Source of the DNA: Henriciella sp.
GTDB lineage: Bacteria > Pseudomonadota > Alphaproteobacteria > Caulobacterales > Hyphomonadaceae
Assembly: GCA_012960415.1 (NCBI GenBank)
Contig: DUBH01000079.1
Location: forward strand, 13,530-55,083
Length of the DNA stretch: 41,554 nt
Direction: 5' to 3'
Part shown: positions 16,681 to 25,516 of the stretch, one piece after another
Layout: each line of letters begins with the position of its first letter
Position numbering within the stretch: position 1 is the stretch's first letter
Made by a program: the position numbers and the translations under genes
The notes under the pieces: generated by a model
Databases searched by the model: none
What the model was told of the DNA's origin: nothing
What the model saw: only the letters and a program-made list of their open reading frames with translations

Positions 16681-16829
16681 GCGCTGGCTGGTTGGGCTGA
16701 ATAGCTTTTCTGGCAGGAAACGCCAGCGATTTGTCAGCCTAGCCTCGTTGGGAAGCCGACTTCACATCTGAGCGAGTGCATGAAAACGGCTGCTTGTCAT
16801 GCTGGTGTGCAAGACTAAGGTCTAGGCCC

Positions 16830-17777
16830 ATGGCGCATACGACATTGTTAGAGCAGAAGTTTCGCGACCCCTTCATCACGGCAAAGAGAGAGACCCGTGG
16901 GTCTGTAGACTGGCGCGGCCTGAAGACCCTGTGGCTGAACACGGGAACGCTCTGCAACATCGAGTGCCGCAACTGCTACATCAAAAGCTCTCCGACCAAT
17001 GATGACCTCGTCTATCTGACGCTTGGCGACGTGGTGCCGTTTCTCGATGAGATCGACGCCCTGGCTGAGGGCACAAAGGAGATCGGCATTACCGGCGGTG
17101 AGCCCTTCATGTGCCCGGACATCCTGGCGATCATGGAAGAGGTGCTGACACGCGGCCACACGCTGCTCGTCCTGACCAATGCAATGCGCCCGATGATGCG
17201 CCCCAAAATCCGCGAGGGCCTGCTCGCTCTCAATGAGCGGTATGGCGACAGGATCACGATGCGCGTCTCGATGGACCACCATTCGCAGCCACTTCACGAT
17301 GCTGAGCGCGGCACTGGAAGTTTCGAAATTGCTGGTGAAGGCCTCGCCTGGCTCGCCTCGAATGGCTTCTCAGTCGCCATTGCCGGACGACAGGATCTTG
17401 CCGAGAGCGAGGAAGACGCCCGTCTTGGCTATGGGGCGCTGATCGAAAGGCTCGGTCTTCGCATCGACCCGGCTAACACGAAGGCGCTCGTCCTCTTTCC
17501 TGAAATGATCGAGGGCGACAGCCCGCCAGAAATTACCACGGCCTGCTGGGGCATTCTCGATGTCGATCCGGGGGACATGATGTGCGCCAGCCAGCGCATG
17601 GTTATCCGGCGCAAAGGTGCAGACCGCGCCACTGTGACAGCCTGCACCCTGCTCGCTTATTCGCCGGAGTTTGAGCTCGGCGACACACTGTCCGCCGCAA
17701 CTCAAGACCCTGTTCAGCTGAACCACCCGTGGTGCGCGACTTTCTGCGTACTGGGCGGGGCAAGCTGTTCAGCCTGA
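16830..17777 (+). CDS. Radical SAM protein with C-terminal cysteine cluster, function unknown
   Basis: From ATG 16830 the protein is 315 aa. GTLCNIECRNCYIKSSPTND carries the CxxxCxxC that binds the radical SAM [4Fe-4S] cluster (Cys42, Cys46, Cys49). GITGGEPFMCPDI is the GGEP SAM-binding motif. The C-terminal third has seven more cysteines (TACWGILD, MMCASQ, TACTLL, PWCATFCVLGG, SCSA), suggesting a SPASM/twitch-like auxiliary cluster. Such proteins often modify peptides or small metabolites, but no precursor peptide or partner is seen nearby. The start is supported by the AGG-rich upstream region; the 18 codons before it are not typical. It ends 5 bases from the convergent regulator gene. Confidence 0.82.
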   Translation: MAHTTLLEQKFRDPFITAKRETRGSVDWRGLKTLWLNTGTLCNIECRNCYIKSSPTNDDLVYLTLGDVVPFLDEIDALAEGTKEIGITGGEPFMCPDILAIMEEVLTRGHTLLVLTNAMRPMMRPKIREGLLALNERYGDRITMRVSMDHHSQPLHDAERGTGSFEIAGEGLAWLASNGFSVAIAGRQDLAESEEDARLGYGALIERLGLRIDPANTKALVLFPEMIEGDSPPEITTACWGILDVDPGDMMCASQRMVIRRKGADRATVTACTLLAYSPEFELGDTLSAATQDPVQLNHPWCATFCVLGGASCSA

Positions 17778-17782
17778 GCGGC

Positions 17783-18001
17783 CTATTCAGCCGCCTTTGA
17801 GGCTGGCGCGGCCGGGTCCTGAAAGACCTCCTCGATCGACTTGCCGAACAGGCGGGCAATCGCGAAGGCCAGCGGAAGGGACGGGTCATACTTGCCCGTC
17901 TCGATGGCGTTCACCGACTGGCGGGAAACGTCGAGCTGTTCGGCCAGCGCGGCCTGGCTCCAGCCCTGCTCGGCACGAAGGGTGCGGATGATGTTCTCCA
18001 T
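17783..18001 (-). CDS. Small XRE-family transcriptional regulator
   Basis: This 72-aa single-domain Cro/C1-type helix-turn-helix protein begins MENIIRTLRAEQGWSQAALA, with recognition helix VSRQSVNAIETGKYDPS. This compact type is common as the last gene of operons for small membrane proteins. The start is ATG 18001, with AAGGGG upstream; a longer frame to 18118 has no support. It lies 11 bases after a four-helix membrane protein gene and is probably cotranscribed with it. It likely controls the operon and perhaps the divergent MFS gene through the TTGACA/TGTCAA cluster at 18911-18970. Confidence 0.88.
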   Translation of the reverse strand: MENIIRTLRAEQGWSQAALAEQLDVSRQSVNAIETGKYDPSLPLAFAIARLFGKSIEEVFQDPAAPASKAAE

Positions 18002-18012
18002 CGACCGCCCCT

Positions 18013-18423
18013 TCAGACCGTCTTGCCGAAGAGATTGTCCGCGCAGTAGTTGAGTCCATAGACCAGTAGAAAGAACGGGCCGAACCAGAAGACGTTGACG
18101 CCGGGAACCACATCCCAAAGCTGGAAACTACCGACGATCCATATTGCGCTGAGCGTGATGCACGCGCTGCGGGCGAATGCCTTCAGCTGGCGCAGGCGTG
18201 TATACTCGTCCGTCTCCTCTGAATGGCGCAGCATTAGCCACATCATGAAAACGAGTGGCGCGGCCGTTAGCACCGAAAAGGTACCTGTCAGCCAGATTGG
18301 TGAGGTGTCCTTATCGACGATGACGGCACCGCCAAGGCAGACGGCGACATAAGCCGCAACAGCTGGCCAGTAGAGGCGCTGATAACGTTTCTTTGCGGTA
18401 TTGAATCCAAGTTGCTGGGCCAT
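18013..18423 (-). CDS. Four-helix membrane protein, function unknown
   Basis: This 136-aa inner-membrane protein has four predicted helices (about 18-38, 47-66, 84-103 and 112-129). A charged cytoplasmic loop between helices 2 and 3 reads RHSEETDEYTRLRQLKAFAR. The upstream gene encodes a protein of the same layout with a matching RRGDEFDRAIDRV loop, so the two look like diverged paralogues and may form a hetero-oligomer. It sits between that gene and the XRE regulator. The set resembles the DUF2178-like protein plus regulator pairs seen in many bacteria. No activity can be assigned. Confidence 0.7.
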   Translation of the reverse strand: MAQQLGFNTAKKRYQRLYWPAVAAYVAVCLGGAVIVDKDTSPIWLTGTFSVLTAAPLVFMMWLMLRHSEETDEYTRLRQLKAFARSACITLSAIWIVGSFQLWDVVPGVNVFWFGPFFLLVYGLNYCADNLFGKTV

Positions 18424-18462
18424 GGGTGGCCTCCAATTCTAATCGGTGTCGTCTGTGAGTGA

Positions 18463-18897
18463 TCAGGCGCGAAGCGCGAGAATGCCGGAAGAGTCCTTGC
18501 CTTCGGCGAGTGAGGCGCGAAGCAGCTGCGCCGTCATCGTCTTGTAGAGGATGAAGAAGCCCGGCATCGCATAGACAGGGATCGCTTCAGACGGGATCCA
18601 GCCCATCTGTGCGATTAGGTTCTGGAAAATGATCATGCCGATAGTGAAAAGGCCGGCCTGAACGCTCGTTACCCTATCGATGGCTCTGTCGAACTCATCG
18701 CCGCGGCGGTATTTCCTGAGCATGAATGCGAAGGCGACAAGCGTGCCAGTGAGCATGCCGACGCCGCCCCATTGCACGGTCAGTGTGTCGCTTTCAATGG
18801 CTCGTGCGGCGATGGCGCCCGTGGCGCACAGGCCCAGCCCGCCAAAGATGCGTGCCCAGAATTTTCCGAGTTCGAGGTCCTGTTTTTCTTCCTGCAT
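18463..18897 (-). CDS. Four-helix membrane protein, first gene of the XRE operon
   Basis: This 144-aa protein has four hydrophobic helices (about 15-32, 42-60, 78-98 and 106-122). The helix 2-3 loop is LRKYRRGDEFDRAIDRV, like the loop in the next gene's product. A short hydrophilic N-terminus (MQEEKQDLELGKFW) has no signal peptide. The upstream region carries several TTGACA/TGTCAA elements that probably bind the XRE protein encoded two genes downstream. Function is unknown; the arrangement suggests a membrane stress or envelope sensor unit, which is inference. Confidence 0.7.
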   Translation of the reverse strand: MQEEKQDLELGKFWARIFGGLGLCATGAIAARAIESDTLTVQWGGVGMLTGTLVAFAFMLRKYRRGDEFDRAIDRVTSVQAGLFTIGMIIFQNLIAQMGWIPSEAIPVYAMPGFFILYKTMTAQLLRASLAEGKDSSGILALRA

Positions 18898-18910
18898 TTC
18901 AAATTCCCGT

Positions 18911-18970
18911 CTTGTCGTGTTTCCTTGACACTATGACAAGGAAACTTGTCAGTCAAGTGTCCTTGACAAA
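18911..18970. promoter_or_regulatory. Operator cluster between XRE membrane operon and MFS gene
   Basis: CCTTGACA occurs at 18923-18930 and 18961-18968, 38 bp apart. The inverted copy TGACAAGG is at 18934-18941 and CTTGTCA is at 18945-18951. The arms CCTTG (18923-18927) and CAAGG (18937-18941) form an interrupted palindrome. On the minus strand, TTGACT followed 17 bases later by TAGTGT could be a promoter covered by these sites. They are probable binding sites of the small XRE regulator. Confidence 0.5.
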
Positions 18971-19016
18971 ATTCCGTCTTTCCCAATGGCGGCGCAGGGT
19001 ATAGGACAGCCCACCC

Positions 19017-20324
19017 ATGGCGCTTGCTCCTTCCCTCCACGTTTTCAGGCATCGCGCATACCTGCACTTCTGGCTGATGCGGGTATCGATCGCGGCGGCG
19101 CGCCAGATGGAAGCGATCACGATCGGGTATCAGGTCTATGACCTCGCCCGCAGGCCCGCGGAAACCGGCGGGCTTGGCTGGAGCATCGAGGAATCGGCCT
19201 TCCTTCTTGGGCTTGTCGGCCTCGCGCAATTCGTGCCCGTGCTCCTTCTCTCGCTTGTCGGGGGACAGGCCGCAGACCGGCTCAACAGGAAGATGATCCT
19301 CATCGTGTCGAACACGGTGCGGGTGCTGCTCTCCTTCGGTTTGCTCGCTTCGGTCTTCCTCCCTGCTTCGAACGCGCTGCCGATCATTTTTGGGGTTGCG
19401 ATCCTGCTGGGCTGCGTCAACGCGTTTACGCCCGCCGCGGCCAACTCTCTTTTCCCGCGCCTTGTGCCGCGCAAGGAACTGCCAAACGCGATCGCCTGGA
19501 ATTCACTTGGCTTCCAGACCGCCGTGATCGTGGGCCCTGCTATCGGCGGACTGATTTACGGCTTCTTTGGTGCAGCCACGGTGTACACGGTCGCCATCAT
19601 CCTCGCTTCATTCGCCATTCTCGCTATCGCGACGGCAAAGACCCCGCCGCATGAGAAAGTCCTGAATGTGCGCGGCTGGTCCATGGTGTTTGAGGGGCTT
19701 GGCTATATCCGCCGCAACAAGATCGTTCTCGGCGCGATCTCGCTGGATCTGGTCGTTGTCTTTTTCGGTGGGGCGAAGGCGCTGCTGCCGGTCTTTGCGC
19801 GCGACATCCTCCATGTCAGGCAGGAAGGCCTCGGCATCCTCGCCGCATCGCCCGCAATCGGGGCGGCGACGGTGGCCTTCATCCTTGCGACACGGCCCCT
19901 GACCAGAAATACCGGCCCGTGGATGATGTGGGCGGTCGGCGTTTACGGCGTCGCGACGCTGGTCTTTGGCCTTTCGCCTTACTTCTTCCTCTCCATGGCG
20001 GCGCTTATCGTGACGGGCGCAGCCGATGAGATTTCCGTCTATGTCCGCGCGTCGCTGATCCAGCTTGCGACACCAGATGAAATGAAGGGCCGTGTGTCCT
20101 CGGTCTCCTTCATTTTCATCTCGGCCTCGAATGAGCTTGGAGAGTTCGAGAGCGGTGTCGCCGCAAGGCTTCTCGGTCCTGTCGGCGCAGTTGTGTTCGG
20201 CGGCTGCGCAGCGATTACCACCGCGCTTTTGTGGACGCGGCTTTTCCCCGACCTCGCCCGCGCGGACCGGTTCGAGAATATCGAGGAACAGGCCGTCAGC
20301 GAAAAACCGCCAGCCAGCGCCTGA
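19017..20324 (+). CDS. MFS transporter (EntS-like)
   Basis: This 435-aa major facilitator protein resembles the MFS_3/EntS group. Conserved landmarks are FWLMRVSIAAARQMEAITIG at the first helix, GGQAADRLNRKMI as the helix 2-3 motif A, SLFPRLVPRKELPNAIAWNS, and a GRVSS element in the C-terminal half (TPDEMKGRVSSVSFIF). About 11-12 hydrophobic helices are present. EntS-type members export siderophores or hydrophobic compounds; no siderophore genes are near, so the substrate is unknown. It is divergent from the XRE operon across the operator cluster and ends 3 bases from the convergent deacylase gene. Confidence 0.88.
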   Translation: MALAPSLHVFRHRAYLHFWLMRVSIAAARQMEAITIGYQVYDLARRPAETGGLGWSIEESAFLLGLVGLAQFVPVLLLSLVGGQAADRLNRKMILIVSNTVRVLLSFGLLASVFLPASNALPIIFGVAILLGCVNAFTPAAANSLFPRLVPRKELPNAIAWNSLGFQTAVIVGPAIGGLIYGFFGAATVYTVAIILASFAILAIATAKTPPHEKVLNVRGWSMVFEGLGYIRRNKIVLGAISLDLVVVFFGGAKALLPVFARDILHVRQEGLGILAASPAIGAATVAFILATRPLTRNTGPWMMWAVGVYGVATLVFGLSPYFFLSMAALIVTGAADEISVYVRASLIQLATPDEMKGRVSSVSFIFISASNELGEFESGVAARLLGPVGAVVFGGCAAITTALLWTRLFPDLARADRFENIEEQAVSEKPPASA

Positions 20325-20327
20325 GCG

Positions 20328-22067
20328 CTACTCGGCTGCCACCTTCGCCTGTGCCGGGACGCTCTGCGCGCCGCGCACCAGCCGCCCTGGCTTGGCCCCT
20401 GTCGGGTCACCGTCGCGGTAGATCGTCTGACCGGCTACGATGGTCGCGGTATAGCCGCTAGCCCGCTGCATCAGGCGGCGGCCATTGGCGGGCAGATCGC
20501 GCAGAATGACCGGGCGGTGCAGGGTCAGACTGTCATAATCGATGACATTGAGGTCTGCGCGGTAGCCCGGCGCGATCAGCCCGCGATCATGCAGACCTAT
20601 CCAGTGGGCCGTGTCCGCCGTCTGGCGTTTCACCGTCCATTCAAGTGAGAATTTCGGACCTCGAGAGCGGTCACGCGTCCAGTGGGTCAGCATGCTGGTC
20701 GGGAAAGAGCCGTCGCAGATCATGCCGACATGCGCGCCGCCATCTGAAAGGCCTGGAATGGTCGCCTTGCTGCTCAGCATTTCATAGGACGGGTCGAGCG
20801 AGCCGTTCGCATAGTTCAGGAAAGGCAGATACAGCATGCCTCGCCCGTCATCCTCGAGCAGGATATCGAGCGCGGCTTCCTCATTCGTGACGCCGCGCGC
20901 CTTGGCGATGGCCTCAACCGTGCGGTCAGCTTCGGGCTCATAGTCCGGCACAGCATCAAGGGTGAAGAGCTTGCCGAAATTGCGCAGCAGGCTTTTCACG
21001 AACGGATTGTTCGGGTCCGGCTTCGAGGACAGCAGGCGCGCGCGGAAGTCGGGGTCGCGCAGGGCAGCGACCTTCTCCTGAAGCGTCTTGTCTTTGATCT
21101 CCTGATAGACCGGATGCGCGGTGAACGGGTTCATGGTGAGGTCGAGACCCAGAAGCACGCCAACAGGGCGGCCGCAGACCTGCGCCCGCATTGGCAGGCC
21201 GTCATCGACCGCCTCCTCAATGGCACCGAGCAGCACCCGCCAGCCTTCCGGCGCGACATCGGACTGGGCCAGCGAGACAGAAAGCGGGCGGCCTGTCCGC
21301 TCCACGATCCGGCGCAGCATCGCCGCTTCCTTTTTCGGGTCATCAAAGTCCGACACGAATTGCAGTACGCCTTTGCCGGCTTCCTTCAGCGCCATGCCGA
21401 TGCCGGTCAGCTCTTCTTCGCTGGCGGTCAGTGTCGGGGTCGGCTGGCCGTCAGAGGTGCGGTGGCTCAGCGTGCGGGACGTCGAAAAGCCAAGTGCGCC
21501 CGCCTCAACGGCTTCGCGGGCAAGCTTTGCCATGGCAGCAATATCTTCCGCCGTCGCTTCCTCGCGATTGGCGCCGCGCTCACCCATCACGAAGACGCGA
21601 AGCGCCGCGTGAGGCAGCTGCGCCCCGAAGTCGATGTCGTAAGTCTTGTCTGACAGGCTTTCGAGATATTGAGGGAAGCTCTCCCAGTCCCAGGGGAGTC
21701 CGGTGGAGAGGACGGGGAACGGAATGTCCTCAACGCCTTCCATCAGGCGGATCAGCCGGTCGTGATCCTGTTCGCGGCAAGGCGCGAAGCCGACGCCGCA
21801 ATTGCCCATGATTGCAGTGGTCACGCCGTGGATGGAGGATGGCGTTAGCGTGTCGCCCCAGGTGACCTGCCCGTCATAATGGGTGTGCACATCGACAAAG
21901 CCGGGGGTGACGATTTCGCCCTTCGCGTAGATCTCTTCGCGGCCTTTGGCGGGGACGTTCCCGACGCTGGTGATGCGGCCAGCATCGATGGCGATGTCGG
22001 CTTCCCGGCCGGGCGCTCCCGTTCCGTCGACGACGAAACCATTGCGAATGACGAGATCATGGGTCAT
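20328..22067 (-). CDS. N-acyl-D-amino-acid deacylase family amidohydrolase
   Basis: This 579-aa metal-dependent hydrolase belongs to the D-aminoacylase/amidohydrolase 3 group. The metal-binding HxH is in GFVDVHTHYDGQVTW (His61, His63). TTAIMGNCGVGFAPC (83-97) contains the cysteine that bridges metal in D-aminoacylases. LSDGGAHVGMICDG holds the late Asp/His segment, and the beta-sandwich is completed by the C-terminal GYRADLNVIDYD. It is longer than classical D-aminoacylase (about 480 aa), so the true substrate may differ from N-acyl-D-amino acids. It is cytoplasmic, stands alone, and is convergent with the MFS gene. Confidence 0.87.
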   Translation of the reverse strand: MTHDLVIRNGFVVDGTGAPGREADIAIDAGRITSVGNVPAKGREEIYAKGEIVTPGFVDVHTHYDGQVTWGDTLTPSSIHGVTTAIMGNCGVGFAPCREQDHDRLIRLMEGVEDIPFPVLSTGLPWDWESFPQYLESLSDKTYDIDFGAQLPHAALRVFVMGERGANREEATAEDIAAMAKLAREAVEAGALGFSTSRTLSHRTSDGQPTPTLTASEEELTGIGMALKEAGKGVLQFVSDFDDPKKEAAMLRRIVERTGRPLSVSLAQSDVAPEGWRVLLGAIEEAVDDGLPMRAQVCGRPVGVLLGLDLTMNPFTAHPVYQEIKDKTLQEKVAALRDPDFRARLLSSKPDPNNPFVKSLLRNFGKLFTLDAVPDYEPEADRTVEAIAKARGVTNEEAALDILLEDDGRGMLYLPFLNYANGSLDPSYEMLSSKATIPGLSDGGAHVGMICDGSFPTSMLTHWTRDRSRGPKFSLEWTVKRQTADTAHWIGLHDRGLIAPGYRADLNVIDYDSLTLHRPVILRDLPANGRRLMQRASGYTATIVAGQTIYRDGDPTGAKPGRLVRGAQSVPAQAKVAAE

Positions 22068-22171
22068 GGGCGTTCCTCCGTTCAGCCTGCTCTGATGGCA
22101 GGCCTGTCTGGCTAGAGAGAAACGCCCCTGACGCTTGGTAAGTCAATCGGGACTGCAGTCCCGGAATCCGC

Positions 22172-22678
22172 CTAGGCGGCTGGGCAGGTGCCCGTGTCTT
22201 CCATGCTGTTATCGATGCGGTCGATCACGTCACCGATCATGCGGACACCAGCCGTGGTGGCCTGGGCCGTTTCGCTTTCCATATCGGTCATGGCGGCGCT
22301 CATCATACGGCTGACGACCTCTTCGGCGCCTTCACCGCTGGCTTCCATCCCGTCGGTCACTTCTTCGAGCGTGATGAGCATCTGCGCACGTTCTTCTTCC
22401 GGGCTGTTGTCGATGACATCCACGAAGCACGCACAGAAGCCTTCCGTGTCGGTGCCCATATCGACGAAGCTTTCCTGCGCTTCCGGATCGCTTGCGAGGA
22501 TCAGGCAGTCGGCTTCAAGCTCTGCGACCTCGTCGACTTCGGCTTCCTGAGCTTCCTCGGCTGCCTCGATCACGGCTTCGTCTGCGGTTTCAGCGCTGTC
22601 GACAGGGTCAGTCTCGCCGCCGCCGCAAGCTGCAAGCGCCAGACCGGCAACGGCCGCGCTAAGGATTTGGAATTTCAT
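22172..22678 (-). CDS. Acidic putative lipoprotein
   Basis: This 168-aa protein has a lipoprotein signal peptide (residues 1-17, LALAAC with Cys18 as the lipidated residue). An extremely acidic, alanine/glutamate-rich linker follows (about 20-55). The C-terminal domain of about 110 residues has conserved-looking cysteines (ADCLILAS, FCACFVDVI, TGTCPAA). It resembles small alphaproteobacterial lipoproteins of unknown role. It is a single gene between the deacylase and dCTP deaminase genes. No function can be assigned. Confidence 0.72.
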   Translation of the reverse strand: MKFQILSAAVAGLALAACGGGETDPVDSAETADEAVIEAAEEAQEAEVDEVAELEADCLILASDPEAQESFVDMGTDTEGFCACFVDVIDNSPEEERAQMLITLEEVTDGMEASGEGAEEVVSRMMSAAMTDMESETAQATTAGVRMIGDVIDRIDNSMEDTGTCPAA

Positions 22679-22753
22679 GGCTTAAGCCCCAAAGTTGCAA
22701 AGATGCGGCAATCCAAAAGGCTGCTTGAGGCATTGTCCAGCGATTTAAGGACA

Positions 22754-23770
22754 TCAGGCAAAATGCTTGGAAAGTTTGAGCCGCTGGCCCTGATAATTGC
22801 TCGACTTCCCGCCATAGAGTGCGGCCGGTTCGCCTGCCATGTCCTCATAGACGAGCTTTGCGACTGGCTGGCCATGCTCGAGGATGAAGGGCACATCGCG
22901 TGAGCGGACCTCGAGAACGGCGCGCGAGCCGCCCGCATTCGTGCCAAAGCCCGGATCGAAGAAACCGGCATAGTGCGCGCGAAACTCGCCCAGTTCTGGC
23001 GCGACCGGTGCCATTTCGGCGGCTTGTCCCGGTGCCACGCTGACGCTTTCGCGCGAGGCGAGGATGTAGAAATCCTCCGGGTTCAGCACGAACCGCCCCT
23101 TATGCGGGAAAAGCGGCTCCCAATAGTCGGCGACTTCATGGCCGCCAATGGCACGAATGTCGATCAGCCCGGCATGATGCTTGGCGCGCCAGCCAACCGG
23201 CTTGCCATCTGCTGCTTCCATATCGATGGAGACAATCAGATCGCTGACATTCTGCGGCTTGCCGCGGCGAAGGCGCAGCTGGGCGAGCCGGTCACCGGGC
23301 CGCGCGAGGATGGAATAGGTGCGCGGGCTGATTTCCAGCCAGAGCGGGCCGTCATAGCCTTCCTGGATGTCGTCGAATGCACTCGCGCGGTCGGTGACAA
23401 GCCGCGTGAAAACATCAATCCGCCCGGTAGAACTTTTCGGGTTCGCGCGCCCTGAAATGCCGTCCGGCAGGCGAACGGTTTCCATCAGCGGGACGAGATA
23501 GACGCAGCCTGTCTCCAGCACGGCGCCCGCGTCGGTGAGCGGGATTTCATGCAGCGCCAGGCCCGGCTCTTCCAGAACGTCGCTGACCCGGCGGCGGTCC
23601 CCCGGCAGGAAACTTGCCCGGATACGATAGGCGACGGTGCCAAGCCGAAGGTCAAGGCTGGCAGGCTGGATCTGATCGGCGTCCAGCGGCCGGTCAGCCC
23701 TGATCGAGCCTTTCTCGAACAGCTCTTTCAATTCCCCGTCGGGCAGGACGCCCTGTCTTGGCTCAACCAT
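22754..23770 (-). CDS. dcd: 2'-deoxycytidine 5'-triphosphate deaminase, two-domain form
   Basis: This 338-aa enzyme converts dCTP to dUTP for dTMP synthesis. It is the long alphaproteobacterial form with two tandem dUTPase-like jelly-roll domains. The first has QIQPASLDLRLG and SGRANPKSSTGRIDVFTRLV. The second has GRFVLNPEDFYILASRE and EFRAHYAGFFDPGFG followed by AVLEVRSRDVPF. The standard Dcd is about 190 aa. ATG 23770 is chosen because AAGGA lies just upstream; a TTG at 23791 is the only alternative. It is divergent from metZ. Confidence 0.9.
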   Translation of the reverse strand: MVEPRQGVLPDGELKELFEKGSIRADRPLDADQIQPASLDLRLGTVAYRIRASFLPGDRRRVSDVLEEPGLALHEIPLTDAGAVLETGCVYLVPLMETVRLPDGISGRANPKSSTGRIDVFTRLVTDRASAFDDIQEGYDGPLWLEISPRTYSILARPGDRLAQLRLRRGKPQNVSDLIVSIDMEAADGKPVGWRAKHHAGLIDIRAIGGHEVADYWEPLFPHKGRFVLNPEDFYILASRESVSVAPGQAAEMAPVAPELGEFRAHYAGFFDPGFGTNAGGSRAVLEVRSRDVPFILEHGQPVAKLVYEDMAGEPAALYGGKSSNYQGQRLKLSKHFA

Positions 23771-23833
23771 GCCTTGATCCTTTTCCGACAAGAGGCTTAA
23801 GACGGACCGCTCATGTTTGGAAGGATGAAGTCC

Positions 23834-25030
23834 ATGGCGGCTGAAGATGGCAAGGACTGGAAACCAGCGACGAAACTCGTGCGTGGTGGCACCATGCGGT
23901 CGCAGTTCGGAGAGACCTCCGAAGCGATCTACCTGACCTCTGGCTATGCGTATGACAGCGCCGAGCAGGCGGCCCGCCGCATGTCCGGTGATGAAGAGGG
24001 CTATGTCTATTCGCGCTATGCCAATCCAACAGTCCGCATGCTGGAAAACCGGCTCGCCATGCTGGAAGGGGCAGAGACCTGCCGCGTCACAGCATCTGGC
24101 ATGGGCGCCATCTCGTCTGCGCTGATTGCCCCCGTCGGACAGGGTGACCGTGTGGTTGCCGCGAGCGCGCTCTTCGGGTCCTGCCGGGTCATCTGCCAGA
24201 CCATATTGCCGCGCTACGGGGTCGAGACTGAATTCGTTCAGGGCGACGAGCTCGATGCCTGGAAGGCCGCGCTTTCGCGCCCGGCAAACTATGTGCTCAT
24301 CGAGTCGCCGTCGAACCCACTGCTTGAGGCGGTCGATATCGCAGCGGTCGCCGAGCTAGCCCACAAGGCGGGCGCCAAGCTCATCGTTGACAATGTGTTT
24401 GCAACGCCGATCCTTCAACGCCCGCTGGAGCTCGGCGCTGACATCTCGGTCTATTCGGCAACCAAGCATATGGATGGGCAGGGCCGCGTTCTTGCCGGGG
24501 CCATTCTTGGCGCATCGGACTGGATGGAAGAGTTTATCGACCCGTGGCTGCGCCATACGGGCCCCGCGCCCTCGCCGTTCAATGCCTGGGTCGTCCTGAA
24601 AGGGCTCGAAACGCTGGACCTGCGTGTGCGTCAGGCGAGCCGCAATGCGGCCCATCTTGCCGATGCGATTGCAGGCCATGAGAATGTGAGAGCGGTGCGT
24701 TATCCCGGCCGCAGCGATCACCCGCATCACGCTGTGCACGCAAAGCAGATGGACGAGGGCGGCACTTTGATCGCCTTTTCGGTGAAGGGCGCACGGCCCG
24801 AAGCCTTCCGGGTGCTGAATGCGCTCAATCTGGTCGATATCTCGAACAATCTCGGCGACACGAAATCGCTGGCCTGCCACCCGGCTTCGACGACGCACCG
24901 GGCGCTCAACGAAGAAGAGCGCGCTTCCATGGGCCTTGATGAGAGCTGGATCCGTCTCTCGGTTGGCCTTGAGGATGTCAGCGATCTTGAAGCCGACATC
25001 CTGTCGGCGCTTTCGGCGATGGCCGGTTAG
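23834..25030 (+). CDS. metZ: O-succinylhomoserine sulfhydrylase
   Basis: This Cys/Met-metabolism PLP enzyme makes homocysteine from O-succinylhomoserine and sulfide. The numbers here start at ATG 23834 (398 aa). EEGYVYSRYANPTVRMLENR is the substrate-site loop. VTASGMGAISSAL is the PLP phosphate-binding segment. SVYSATKHMDGQGRVLAG carries the Schiff-base lysine. Late motifs are LGDTKSLACHPASTTH and IRLSVGLEDVSDLEADI. Close relatives are MetB and MetY; the overall pattern is nearest to MetZ. GGAAGG at 23819-23824 favours 23834 over ATG 23813 or 23825. apaG follows 12 bases downstream. Confidence 0.88.
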   Translation: MAAEDGKDWKPATKLVRGGTMRSQFGETSEAIYLTSGYAYDSAEQAARRMSGDEEGYVYSRYANPTVRMLENRLAMLEGAETCRVTASGMGAISSALIAPVGQGDRVVAASALFGSCRVICQTILPRYGVETEFVQGDELDAWKAALSRPANYVLIESPSNPLLEAVDIAAVAELAHKAGAKLIVDNVFATPILQRPLELGADISVYSATKHMDGQGRVLAGAILGASDWMEEFIDPWLRHTGPAPSPFNAWVVLKGLETLDLRVRQASRNAAHLADAIAGHENVRAVRYPGRSDHPHHAVHAKQMDEGGTLIAFSVKGARPEAFRVLNALNLVDISNNLGDTKSLACHPASTTHRALNEEERASMGLDESWIRLSVGLEDVSDLEADILSALSAMAG

Positions 25031-25042
25031 AGGAGGCAGGTC

Positions 25043-25459
25043 ATGGCAGAAAGCAACAAGACCGCCCGGTACGAAGCCAATACAGACGGCATGGTGATCG
25101 CGGTCACGCCCAAGTTTCTCGAAGACGAGTCTGCGCCGTCCAAGAGCCGGTTCGTCTGGGCCTATACGGTCGAGATGGAAAACGGCTCGGAGACGACCTG
25201 GACGCTGACGCTTCGCCACTGGGACATCATCGACAGTCTTGGGCGTCGCCAGACCGTTGACGGCGAAGGGGTCGTCGGCCAGACGCCGCGCCTGGAGCCA
25301 GGTGATACGTTCCGCTACTCATCCGGCGCGCCTCTCTCTGCGCCGTCCGGCATGATGAGCGGCAGCTATACGTTCGTCTCCGATGACGGACAGGAGCTGA
25401 GCGCGCGCGTGCCAGCCTTCTCGCTCGACAGCCCCTATGACCGGGTTCGCCCCAGCTAG
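25043..25459 (+). CDS. apaG: ApaG family protein
   Basis: This 138-aa protein is a single ApaG (fibronectin type III-like) domain. YTVEMENGSETTWTLTLRHW, GEGVVGQTPRLEPGDTFRYS and APSGMMSGSYTFV are hallmark segments. ApaG has been linked to cobalt and magnesium resistance, but its biochemical role is unsettled. The start has GAGGAGG upstream. It follows metZ by 12 bases and is likely cotranscribed with it, an order I associate with alphaproteobacteria. Confidence 0.92.
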   Translation: MAESNKTARYEANTDGMVIAVTPKFLEDESAPSKSRFVWAYTVEMENGSETTWTLTLRHWDIIDSLGRRQTVDGEGVVGQTPRLEPGDTFRYSSGAPLSAPSGMMSGSYTFVSDDGQELSARVPAFSLDSPYDRVRPS

Positions 25460-25516
25460 GCTTTCCGCGCCGAAAGGCGGTGACGGCGCCAACAAAACAC
25501 TGCTACAGCCCGTCCC

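Noticed and set aside
24356-25219. Antisense frame of 287 codons over metZ/apaG
   Set aside because: Both plus-strand genes are certain; there is no start signal or domain in the antisense frame.
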